A DNA stretch of 64,000 bases from Gammaproteobacteria bacterium (GTDB lineage: Bacteria; Pseudomonadota; Gammaproteobacteria; Nevskiales; Nevskiaceae): contig JAHZLQ010000033.1 of assembly GCA_022599775.1 (NCBI GenBank), positions 111,776-175,775 of the forward strand, read 5' to 3'. The notes beneath the pieces were generated by a model, which saw only the letters and a list, made by a program, of their open reading frames with translations, made no database searches and was not told where the DNA came from. Positions 17,271-24,492 of this stretch are shown here, one piece after another. Position 1 is the stretch's first letter. Each line of letters starts with the position of its first letter. Position numbers and translations under genes: made by a program.

Positions 17271-18142
17271 GCCGGCCGGACGAGGGGCAGGCGGAACCGG
17301 TGGTCCTGTATGAGGTCCGTGATGGCGTGGCATGGATCACGATGAACCGCCCGCAGTACCACAACGCCCAGAATTCGAAAATGACCTATGCGCTGGATGC
17401 GAGCTTCCGCCGCGCCGTCGACGACGACGCGGTCAAGGCCATCGTCCTGCGCGGCGCTGGCAAGAACTTCTCCGCCGGGCATGACATCGGCACGCCCGAC
17501 CGCGATGTGGATGTTTCCTACGAACGGGTCCACCTGCTGCCGGATCACGTCGGCCGCCCCGGGGCCGAGTTTCAGTACGTGCGCGAAGAAGAGGTCTACC
17601 TTGGCATGTGCCGGCGCTGGCGCGACATTCCCAAGCCGACCGTGGCGATGGTGCAGGGCGCCTGCATCGCCGGCGGCCTGATGCTGGCCTGGGTCTGCGA
17701 CCTGATCATTGCCAGCGACGATGCCTATTTCCGCGATCCGGTGGTGCAGATGGGCCTGCCCGGTGTGGAGTACTTCGCGCATGCCTTCGAACTGCATCCG
17801 CGCATCGCCAAGGAATTCCTGTTCCTGGGCGAGAAAATGAACGTCGAGCGGGCTTACCAGATGGGCATGGTCAACCGAATCGTGCCGCGCGAGGCGCTGG
17901 AGGCCGAGACGCTGCGGATCGCCCAGCGCCTGTGCGAGCAACCGCACATGGGCCTCAAGCTGACCAAGCAGGCGATCAACCACGTCGAGGAACTGCGCGG
18001 CAAGCGCGCCGCGATGGACGCGGCCTTCGCCTGGCATCATTTCGGCCACGCCCATAACCAGTTGTTGTCCGGCAACAACCTCGGCGGTCTGGATGCCAAG
18101 GCCATGGCCGCCGCCAATCGCAAGGACGAAGGATCGGCATGA
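17267..18142 (+). CDS. Enoyl-CoA hydratase/isomerase-family protein without the usual Glu pair
   Basis: 291 residues. The crotonase fold is clear: MNRPQYHNAQ, the oxyanion-hole segment FSAGHDIG (about 71-78), GACIAGGLMLA and CDLIIASDDAYF. At the two positions where classical hydratases carry catalytic glutamates this protein has leucine/methionine (AGGLMLA) and valine (RDPVVQM), so simple syn-hydration chemistry is doubtful. The long C-terminal tail (HHFGHAHNQLLSGNNLGG) is also distinctive. It overlaps ipdB and ipdC by 4 bp each. It may serve a late C/D-ring step, as hydratase, isomerase or lyase; the exact reaction is unknown to me. Confidence 0.82.
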   Translation: MSRPDEGQAEPVVLYEVRDGVAWITMNRPQYHNAQNSKMTYALDASFRRAVDDDAVKAIVLRGAGKNFSAGHDIGTPDRDVDVSYERVHLLPDHVGRPGAEFQYVREEEVYLGMCRRWRDIPKPTVAMVQGACIAGGLMLAWVCDLIIASDDAYFRDPVVQMGLPGVEYFAHAFELHPRIAKEFLFLGEKMNVERAYQMGMVNRIVPREALEAETLRIAQRLCEQPHMGLKLTKQAINHVEELRGKRAAMDAAFAWHHFGHAHNQLLSGNNLGGLDAKAMAAANRKDEGSA

Positions 18143-19257
18143 GCGCCGTGCTGCAAACGACGCTGACCGAGCGCCTCGGCTGCCGCTGGCCGATTGTGCA
18201 GACCGCGATGGGCTGGGTGGCGGACAGCAAGCTGGTCGCCGCCACCAGCCAGGCCGGTGGTTTCGGATTTCTGGCGGCGGCGACGATGTCCACCGAAACC
18301 CTGCGCGCCGAGCTGGCCGCCGTGCGTGCCGCCACGCCGCACGACTTCGGCGTGAACTTCCACATGTTTCAGCCGAACGCGCGCGAGGTCATCGAGCTGG
18401 TGCTCGAAAACGCCGACCGCGTGCGCGCCGTGTCCTACGGGCGCGGGCCGGATGCGGCCACGATCAGCCGTTTCAAGGACGCCGGCGTGCTGTGCATGCC
18501 GACGGTCGGTGCGCTCAAGCACGCCGTCAAGGCGGTGCAGCTGGGTGCAGACATCATCACCGTGCAGGGCGCTGAAGGCGGCGGCCATACCGGTTCGGTG
18601 CCGACCACCCTGCTGTTGCCGCAGGTGCTCGACGCCGTGAACGTGCCGGTGGTCGCGGCCGGCGGCTTTCACAGCGGGCGTGGGCTCGCCGCCGCGCTGG
18701 CTTTTGGTGCGGCCGGCATTGCCATGGGCACCCGCTTTCTGATGACGGCCGAATCGCCAGTGCCGCGCGAGACGCTGGCACGCTACGTCGCAGTAAACGA
18801 CCCGGCGCGAATTCGCGCCTCGACCGCCGTCGACGGCATGCCGCAACGCATGATCGACAATCGCGCATTGCTGGCGCTCGAACACGGCGGCCTGTTGCGC
18901 CGCCTGTTCACCGCGCTCGGCAGCGCCTGGCGCTGGCGTGCGCATACCGGCATGTCCGGCACGCAGATGCTGCGTACCTTCTTCGCCGCGCTGCGCGAGG
19001 GTGACAGCGCCATCCAGACCCTGATGGCCGCCAATGCACCGATGCTGATTCAACGCGCCATGGTTGAAGGGCGCCCCGATGAAGGTGTCTTGCCGAGCGG
19101 GCAGGTGGCGGCGGTGATCGACAGCCTGCCGAGCGTGGCCGATCTGATCGAATCCATCGTGGCCGAAGCGCAGCTTCGTCTGGCTGCGCTCGACGCCCGT
19201 GCCACACCGCCCGCTGCCGCTGGCGGGCGTGAGGCGGCAAAGGCGTTCGGCATCTAG
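18139..19257 (+). CDS. ipdC: IpdC-like flavin oxidoreductase (nitronate monooxygenase fold)
   Basis: 372 residues, FMN-dependent TIM barrel. PIVQTAMGW at the N-terminus, QAGGFGFL, the phosphate-binding regions QGAEGGGHTG and AAGGFHSGRG, and GTRFLMT are typical of the nitronate-monooxygenase-like family to which IpdC belongs. In the C/D-ring pathway IpdC acts with the SDR IpdF on the 5-hydroxy/5-oxo hydrindane CoA ester to reach HIEC-CoA, the substrate of EchA20. It overlaps the upstream crotonase gene by 4 bp and echA20 follows after 25 bp. Pathway role is inferred from family likeness and its place beside ipdAB and echA20. Confidence 0.87.
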   Translation: MSAVLQTTLTERLGCRWPIVQTAMGWVADSKLVAATSQAGGFGFLAAATMSTETLRAELAAVRAATPHDFGVNFHMFQPNAREVIELVLENADRVRAVSYGRGPDAATISRFKDAGVLCMPTVGALKHAVKAVQLGADIITVQGAEGGGHTGSVPTTLLLPQVLDAVNVPVVAAGGFHSGRGLAAALAFGAAGIAMGTRFLMTAESPVPRETLARYVAVNDPARIRASTAVDGMPQRMIDNRALLALEHGGLLRRLFTALGSAWRWRAHTGMSGTQMLRTFFAALREGDSAIQTLMAANAPMLIQRAMVEGRPDEGVLPSGQVAAVIDSLPSVADLIESIVAEAQLRLAALDARATPPAAAGGREAAKAFGI

Positions 19258-19282
19258 TGCTGCCCTCCATTCAATACCTGCC

Positions 19283-20053
19283 ATGAACCCATTCAAAACG
19301 ACCATCACCGACGGTGTCGCCGAAATCGTGATCGAGCAACCGCCGGTCAATGCGCTCGACTGCGCCGGCTGGCATGCGCTCGCCGACGAGATCGAGCGCC
19401 TTGGCGGCGATCCGGGTGCGCGTGTCATCGTGCTGCGCGCCGAAGGCCGTGGCTTTTGTGCCGGCGTCGACATCAAGGAACTCGACCGTCACCCGGAGAA
19501 GATCATTTCGGTCAATGCCGGCAATTACCGCAGTTTCGAGGCGGTGCATCGCAATCCGCTGCCGGTGATCGTGGCGGTACATGGTTTCGTGCTCGGCGGC
19601 GGCATCGGCCTCGCCGGTGCGGCCGATATCGTGGTGGCGGCCGAGGATGCGAGCTTCGGTGTGCCGGAAGTCGATCGCGGCGCCATGGGCGGCGGCGCCC
19701 ACCTCCAGCGACTGTTCCCGGTACAGAAAGTGCGCGCGATGTACTTCACCGGCGAGCCGATCACGGCCGCCGAGGCCTATCGTCTGGGTGCCCTGGAAAG
19801 CGTGGTGCCGCGCGAACAATTACGCGAGGCCGCGCTGAAGATCGCGCGACGTATCGCGGCCAAGAGTCCGGCGATGCTCAGGCTCGCCAAGGAATCGCTC
19901 AACGGAATCGAGGACGGCAACCTCGAAGACAAGTATCGCTGGGAGCAGGGTTTCACAATGCAGGCCTACATGAGCCCCGATTCAGCCGAAACGCGGCGCG
20001 CCTTTGTCGACAAGCGTGAGGCGAGCTTCCGGTCCGCGGGGGCTGCCGAATGA
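19283..20053 (+). CDS. echA20: EchA20-like ring-D hydrolase (crotonase family)
   Basis: 256 residues from ATG 19283. It closely follows actinobacterial EchA20 as I recall it: PPVNALDCAGW, LRAEGRGFCAGVDIKEL, HGFVLGGGIGLAG, FGVPEVDRGAMGGGAHL, RLAKESLNGIED, and the C-terminal RRAFVDKREASF. EchA20 hydrolyses ring D of HIEC-CoA (a beta-diketone-type C-C cleavage), giving the COCHEA-CoA that IpdAB then opens. The first hydratase glutamate position is glycine here (GGIGLAG) and the second is kept (PEVDRG), as expected for a hydrolase rather than a hydratase. Its stop overlaps the next gene (ATGA, 4 bp). Confidence 0.92.
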   Translation: MNPFKTTITDGVAEIVIEQPPVNALDCAGWHALADEIERLGGDPGARVIVLRAEGRGFCAGVDIKELDRHPEKIISVNAGNYRSFEAVHRNPLPVIVAVHGFVLGGGIGLAGAADIVVAAEDASFGVPEVDRGAMGGGAHLQRLFPVQKVRAMYFTGEPITAAEAYRLGALESVVPREQLREAALKIARRIAAKSPAMLRLAKESLNGIEDGNLEDKYRWEQGFTMQAYMSPDSAETRRAFVDKREASFRSAGAAE

Positions 20054-21213
20054 GGCTGGAGTACACCGGACGCCAGCGGCGCTTCCGCGAGGAAATTCGG
20101 GCCTGGCTCGCCGAGCATGTGCCGGCCGAAGCGCTGCCGAGTTTCGATACGGCTGAAGGCTTCGCGGCGCATCGCGCCTGGGAGAATCGTCTGTACTCGG
20201 GACGCTGGAGTGCGGTGACCTGGCCCAAGGAAATGGGGGGGCGGGCCTGCGATCTGATCGAGTGGCTGATCTTCGAGGAGGAGTACTGGCGCGCCCAGGC
20301 GCCGTTGCGCGTCAATCAGAACGGCGTGTTCCTGCTGGCGCCCACCTTGATGGAATTCGGCACTGACGAGCAGAAGAAGCGCTTCCTGCCGCGCATGGCG
20401 GCCGGCGAGGACATCTGGGCACAGGGCTGGTCCGAGCCCGGCGCCGGCTCGGACATGGCGGCGATCCGCTGCAAGGCGATTCGCGATGGCGACGATTACA
20501 TCATCAGTGGGCAGAAGACCTGGTCGACGCGCGCGGTCTGGGCGGACTGGCTGTTCGGCATGTTCCGCAGCGATCCGAATTCGCAGCGCCATCATGGCCT
20601 GAGCTTTTTGCTGGTTCCTTTGAACAGCCCCGGCATCAGCATTCGTCCGATCCGCCAGCTCAACGGCCTCACCGGATTCGCCGAAATCTTCTTCGACGAT
20701 GTGCGTGTGCCGGCGAGCAATCGCCTCGGTGACGAAGGGGCCGGCTGGAGCATCGCCATGACCACGGCCGGCTTCGAACGCGGTCTGATGCTGCGTTCGC
20801 CGGGACGCTTCCAGCAGACCGCGAAAATGCTGGTGGACTTGTACAAGCGTCATCAGACCGAAGCCGATGCCGACCCTTCGGTGCGCGACGCCGTGATGCG
20901 CAGCTGGATGGCTGCCGAGGCCTACACCCTGGCGACCTACGCCACCGCCAGCCGTCTGGCCAAGGGCGGGCACATCGGTGCCGAGGCCAGCACCAACAAG
21001 ATTTTCTGGTCCGAGCTGGATCTGCTGATGCACGACACCGCAATGCACATACTCGGTGCTCGCGCCGAGCTGATGCCGCACGCGCCCGATGCCGGCGACA
21101 TCGGCCATTGGCTGGACGGCTTCCTGTTCGCTCAGGCCGGGCCGATCTACGCCGGAACCAACGAAATCCAGCGCAACATCATCGCCGAGCGGATGCTGGG
21201 GCTGCCGCGATGA
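20050..21213 (+). CDS. fadE31: Acyl-CoA dehydrogenase subunit, FadE31-like
   Basis: 387 residues, full acyl-CoA dehydrogenase fold. WAQGWSEPGAGSDMA, GQKTWSTRA, FRSDPNSQRHHGLSF, FFDDVRVP and IYAGTNEIQRNIIAERMLGLPR are the FAD- and substrate-binding landmarks, and the sequence tracks FadE31 more than other FadE proteins. Steroid FadE31 and FadE32 are encoded side by side and belong to the heterotetrameric (alpha2-beta2) steroid dehydrogenase type used in late C/D-ring beta-oxidation. It is coupled to echA20 by a 4-bp overlap. The partner gene begins 133 bp downstream. Confidence 0.88.
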   Translation: MRLEYTGRQRRFREEIRAWLAEHVPAEALPSFDTAEGFAAHRAWENRLYSGRWSAVTWPKEMGGRACDLIEWLIFEEEYWRAQAPLRVNQNGVFLLAPTLMEFGTDEQKKRFLPRMAAGEDIWAQGWSEPGAGSDMAAIRCKAIRDGDDYIISGQKTWSTRAVWADWLFGMFRSDPNSQRHHGLSFLLVPLNSPGISIRPIRQLNGLTGFAEIFFDDVRVPASNRLGDEGAGWSIAMTTAGFERGLMLRSPGRFQQTAKMLVDLYKRHQTEADADPSVRDAVMRSWMAAEAYTLATYATASRLAKGGHIGAEASTNKIFWSELDLLMHDTAMHILGARAELMPHAPDAGDIGHWLDGFLFAQAGPIYAGTNEIQRNIIAERMLGLPR

Positions 21214-21231
21214 ATGCCGCCACCACGCCCC

Positions 21232-21263
21232 GTAGGGTGGGCAAAGCGCAGCGTGCCCACGCG
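21232..21263. repeat. Interspersed GTAGGGTGGGCAAAGCG repeat with hairpin
   Basis: The stretch begins GTAGGGTGGGCAAAGCGC and closes GCGTGCCCACG. The stem GTGGGC (21237-21242) pairs with GCCCAC (21255-21260) around a 12-nt loop. This wording is familiar to me from a short repeat scattered in many gammaproteobacterial genomes. It sits in the only sizeable gap of the rightward operon (between the fadE31- and fadE32-like genes), where a hairpin could affect readthrough or mRNA stability. Confidence 0.75.
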
Positions 21264-21346
21264 GCTCTACGCAGCCCGAAGATGAATTCAGGGTTCCGGA
21301 TTTCGGCCCCCGGATCCCGAGCACAACCGCCGAAGCGAGCATAGAC

Positions 21347-22405
21347 ATGGACTTCACCTTCGACGAACAACAGCTCGCTTTTTCCGATGCGATCCGCAAG
21401 TTCCTGATGGTCGAGGCGGCGCCGGAATGGCTGCGCGAAATCTGGGAAACCACGGCCAGCGGACGGTCGGCGGAATTGCGCGGCAAGCTCGCCGACCAGG
21501 GGCTGACGGCCCTGTCGGTGCCGGAAGACTTCGGCGGCATCGGTCTGGCCGATCTGGACTGGGTGCTGGTGCAGAAGGAGCTGGGCTACTACGCGATCCC
21601 GGATTCGCTGTCGGACACCGCCTATCTCGGCGTGTATCTGCTCAATGGCCTACCCGCCGACCTGAACATGAAGCGTGAATGGCTGCCGCGCGTGGCGGCC
21701 GGCAAGGCGCGCATCGCGGTGGGGCACCCGATCAATCCGTTCGTGGCCGACGCGCAACTCGCTGACCTGCTGCTGCTGTGGCACGACGACGAAATCCACG
21801 CACTGACGCCGCAACAGGCGCAGCTGAGCTTCAATGCCAGCATTGACGTTTCGCGGCGACTCTACAAGGTGGACTGGACGCCGACCGAGTCCACGCGCAT
21901 CTGCCCGGCACGCATCGGGCGCGATCTTTGGGCCGGCGTGATCGACCGCGCCTCGCTGGCGGTCGCTGCGCAATTGCTGGGTCTGGCGCAGCGCATGCTC
22001 GACCTGGGCATCGACCACGCCGCGCAGCGCAAGCAGTTCGGCAAGCCGGTCGGGTCGTTTCAGGCGGTCAAGCACCTGATGGCCGATGTCGCGGTCCGAA
22101 TCGAGTTCGCGGAACCGGTGGTGCATCGTGCCGCCTACGCGATGGAGAAGGGGCTGCGCCACCGCAGTCCACTGATTTCTCAGGCACGCCTGCTGGCCTC
22201 CGAAGCCTCCACATTGGCGGCACGCAACAGCCTGCAGGCGCACGGCGCCATGGGCTACACCTGGGAAGCCGATCTGCAGATGTTCATGAAACGGGCCTGG
22301 GCGATCGAGGCGAGCTGGGGGTCCCGTGCCTTCCACAAGTCGCGCCTGGCCGAGCTGATCTTTGCCGAGGACGCCGAACTCGGCCCCGGTACCACTTTTT
22401 CCTGA
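21347..22405 (+). CDS. fadE32: Acyl-CoA dehydrogenase subunit, FadE32-like
   Basis: 352 residues with the N-terminal helical domain (FTFDEQQLAFSDAIRKFL), a reduced middle domain and the C-terminal domain (RKQFGKPVGSFQAVKHLMAD and ARNSLQAHGAMGYTWE). This shorter, divergent type is the usual second subunit of alpha2-beta2 steroid acyl-CoA dehydrogenases; with the FadE31-like gene it should oxidise the CoA ester formed after ring C opening. The 133-bp gap before it contains an interspersed repeat. It is followed after 11 bp by the thiolase gene. Confidence 0.86.
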   Translation: MDFTFDEQQLAFSDAIRKFLMVEAAPEWLREIWETTASGRSAELRGKLADQGLTALSVPEDFGGIGLADLDWVLVQKELGYYAIPDSLSDTAYLGVYLLNGLPADLNMKREWLPRVAAGKARIAVGHPINPFVADAQLADLLLLWHDDEIHALTPQQAQLSFNASIDVSRRLYKVDWTPTESTRICPARIGRDLWAGVIDRASLAVAAQLLGLAQRMLDLGIDHAAQRKQFGKPVGSFQAVKHLMADVAVRIEFAEPVVHRAAYAMEKGLRHRSPLISQARLLASEASTLAARNSLQAHGAMGYTWEADLQMFMKRAWAIEASWGSRAFHKSRLAELIFAEDAELGPGTTFS

Positions 22406-22416
22406 AGGAATTTCCA

Positions 22417-23565
22417 ATGCCTGAAGCCTATATCGTCGACGCGATCCGAACGCCAGTCGGAAAGCGCCGCGGTTCCTTGTCACAGATTCACGGCGCCGAT
22501 CTGGGCGCACACATCATCAAGGCCCTGGTCGACAGGCACGGCATTCCCGCCGAGGACTACGACGATGTGGTGTTCGGCTGCCTCGACGCGATCGGTCCCT
22601 TGGCCGGCAACATCGCGCGCACCTGCTGGCTCGCCGCCGGACTGCCGCTGACGGTGCCGGGCGTGACCGTGGACCGCCAGTGCGGTTCCTCGCAGCAGGC
22701 CCTGCATTTCGCGGCGCAGGGCGTGATGAGCGGAACGCAGGACGTGGTCATCGCCGGTGGCGTGCAGACCATGAGCCAGATTCCGATCTCCTCGGCCATG
22801 ATCGCCGCCCAGCCGCTGGGCTTCGACGACCCGTTCTCCGGATCCAAGGGTTGGGTCGAACGCTTCGGGCCGGAACTGGTCACCCAGTTTCGCGGCGCCG
22901 AGATGATCGCGGACAAGTGGGACATCTCACGCGAAGCGATGGAGCAGTTCTCGCTCGAAAGCCATCGCCGCGCGCGGGCCGCCATCGCCGAAGGCCGGTT
23001 CAAGAACGAAATCGTGCCGCTTGCGGGTCTCGATCACGACGAAACCACGCGCGAGACCTCGCTGGAAAAGATGGCGACACTCGAACCCTTGTCGCCCGGC
23101 GGCCGCTTGACGGCGGCGGTCTCCAGTCAGACCTGTGACGGCGCCTCGGCGCTGCTGGTGGTGTCCGAGACCGCGCTGAAGCGCTATGGACTGACGCCGC
23201 GCGCCCGCGTCCATCACATGAGCGTGCTCGGCGACGATCCGATCATGATGCTGACGGCCCCGATTCCGGCCACGCGTCACGCGCTGAAGAAGGCCGGCAT
23301 GCGCATGGCCGATATCGACCGGGTCGAGATCAACGAGGCCTTCGCGCCGGTGGTGCTGGCCTGGCTCAAGGAGATCGACTATCCGCACGAGCGGACCAAC
23401 GTCAATGGTGGCGCGATCGCGCTCGGTCACCCGCTGGGCGCCACCGGCGCCAAGCTGATGGCAACGCTGCTCAACGAACTGGAACGCAGCGGTGGCCGCT
23501 ATGGCCTGCAGACCATGTGCGAGGGCGGCGGCGTGGCCAACGTGACGATCATCGAACGGCTTTGA
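22417..23565 (+). CDS. fadA6: Acetyl-CoA acetyltransferase (thiolase), FadA6-like
   Basis: 382 residues, full thiolase length. The catalytic set is intact: nucleophile C89 in DRQCGSSQQAL, H338 in ALGHPLGATGA and C368 in TMCEGGG. A GAAGGAA ribosome site precedes ATG 22417. In the C/D-ring pathway FadA6 is the thiolase that releases acetyl-CoA from the linear keto-diacid CoA ester. Its place between the FadE32-like and SDR genes supports that role. A general beta-oxidation thiolase is the alternative. Confidence 0.9.
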   Translation: MPEAYIVDAIRTPVGKRRGSLSQIHGADLGAHIIKALVDRHGIPAEDYDDVVFGCLDAIGPLAGNIARTCWLAAGLPLTVPGVTVDRQCGSSQQALHFAAQGVMSGTQDVVIAGGVQTMSQIPISSAMIAAQPLGFDDPFSGSKGWVERFGPELVTQFRGAEMIADKWDISREAMEQFSLESHRRARAAIAEGRFKNEIVPLAGLDHDETTRETSLEKMATLEPLSPGGRLTAAVSSQTCDGASALLVVSETALKRYGLTPRARVHHMSVLGDDPIMMLTAPIPATRHALKKAGMRMADIDRVEINEAFAPVVLAWLKEIDYPHERTNVNGGAIALGHPLGATGAKLMATLLNELERSGGRYGLQTMCEGGGVANVTIIERL

Positions 23566-23611
23566 GCGCCTCCGCAGTGGGGTCTGTGTACAGCGTGGAG
23601 TAGTCAGGGAC

Positions 23612-24487
23612 ATGGGTATTTGCGACAAGCGGACCATCATCGTCACCGGTGCCGGCGCCGGCCTGGGGCGTGCGCACGCACTGGCGCTGGCGGCCGAGGG
23701 CGCGGCGGTGCTGGTCAACGACATCAAGACCGAGGCGGCGCAGGCGGTCGCCGACGAGATACAGGAGGCGGGCGGCCAGGCCATCGCCAATCATGACGAC
23801 ATCACCTCGATGGACGGCGCGCGCGACATCGTCGCATCGGCGGTCTCGGCCTTCGGCGAGGTGCACGGCGTGGTCAACAACGCCGGCATCGTGCGTGACC
23901 GCATGTTCGCCAGTCTCAGCGAAGCCGACTGGGATGCCGTGATCAAGGTGCACCTCAAGGGCCATTTCTGCATCACCAGCACACTGGTTCAGCGTTGGCG
24001 CGACGCCGCCAAGGCCGGCAACAAGCTCGATGCGCGTATCGTCAACACCAGTTCGGGCGCCGGCCTTCAGGGCTCGGTCGGGCAGAGCAACTACGTCGCC
24101 GCCAAGGGCGGCATCGCCTCGCTGACGCTGGTGCAGGCGGCCGAGCTGGGGCGTTACGGCATCACCGCCAATGCCTTCGCGCCGGCGGCGCGCACCGGCA
24201 TGACCGAAACCGTGTTCGCCGATCAGATGAAAAAGCCCGATGCCGGCTTTGACTACTACGCGCCCGAGAACGTGTCGCCGCTGGTGGTGTGGCTGTGCAG
24301 CCCCTTGTCGGCCCATGTGAGCGGACGCGTGTTCGAGGTCGAGGGCGGCAAGCTGTCGGTGGCGGACGGCTGGCGCAGCGGACCGTCGCGTGACAAGGGC
24401 GCGCGCTGGAACCCCGCCGAACTGAGCGAGGTGGTCGACGCCTTGATCGACGAGGCGGTCCCGCCGCAAAAGGTCTACGGAACCTGA
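23612..24487 (+). CDS. SDR, 3-hydroxyacyl-CoA dehydrogenase-like
   Basis: 291 residues. The cofactor motif TGAGAGLG, NNAGIV, the serine region NTSSGAG and YVAAK (YxxxK) are intact. The extended C-terminal region with PAELSEVVDALIDEAVPP resembles the dehydrogenase part of multifunctional 17-beta-HSD4/MFE-2-type enzymes, which oxidise 3-hydroxyacyl-CoA. It lies 46 bp after the thiolase and 5 bp before the fused dehydrogenase. It could be the beta-oxidation hydroxyacyl-CoA dehydrogenase or the IpdF-type 5-hydroxyl dehydrogenase. Confidence 0.87.
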   Translation: MGICDKRTIIVTGAGAGLGRAHALALAAEGAAVLVNDIKTEAAQAVADEIQEAGGQAIANHDDITSMDGARDIVASAVSAFGEVHGVVNNAGIVRDRMFASLSEADWDAVIKVHLKGHFCITSTLVQRWRDAAKAGNKLDARIVNTSSGAGLQGSVGQSNYVAAKGGIASLTLVQAAELGRYGITANAFAPAARTGMTETVFADQMKKPDAGFDYYAPENVSPLVVWLCSPLSAHVSGRVFEVEGGKLSVADGWRSGPSRDKGARWNPAELSEVVDALIDEAVPPQKVYGT

Positions 24488-24492
24488 TCCGC

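Noticed and set aside
18037..21540. Long minus-strand frames of 479 and 524 codons opposite ipdC to fadE31
   Set aside because: They cross several real gene borders, which genuine genes would not do, and show no domains.
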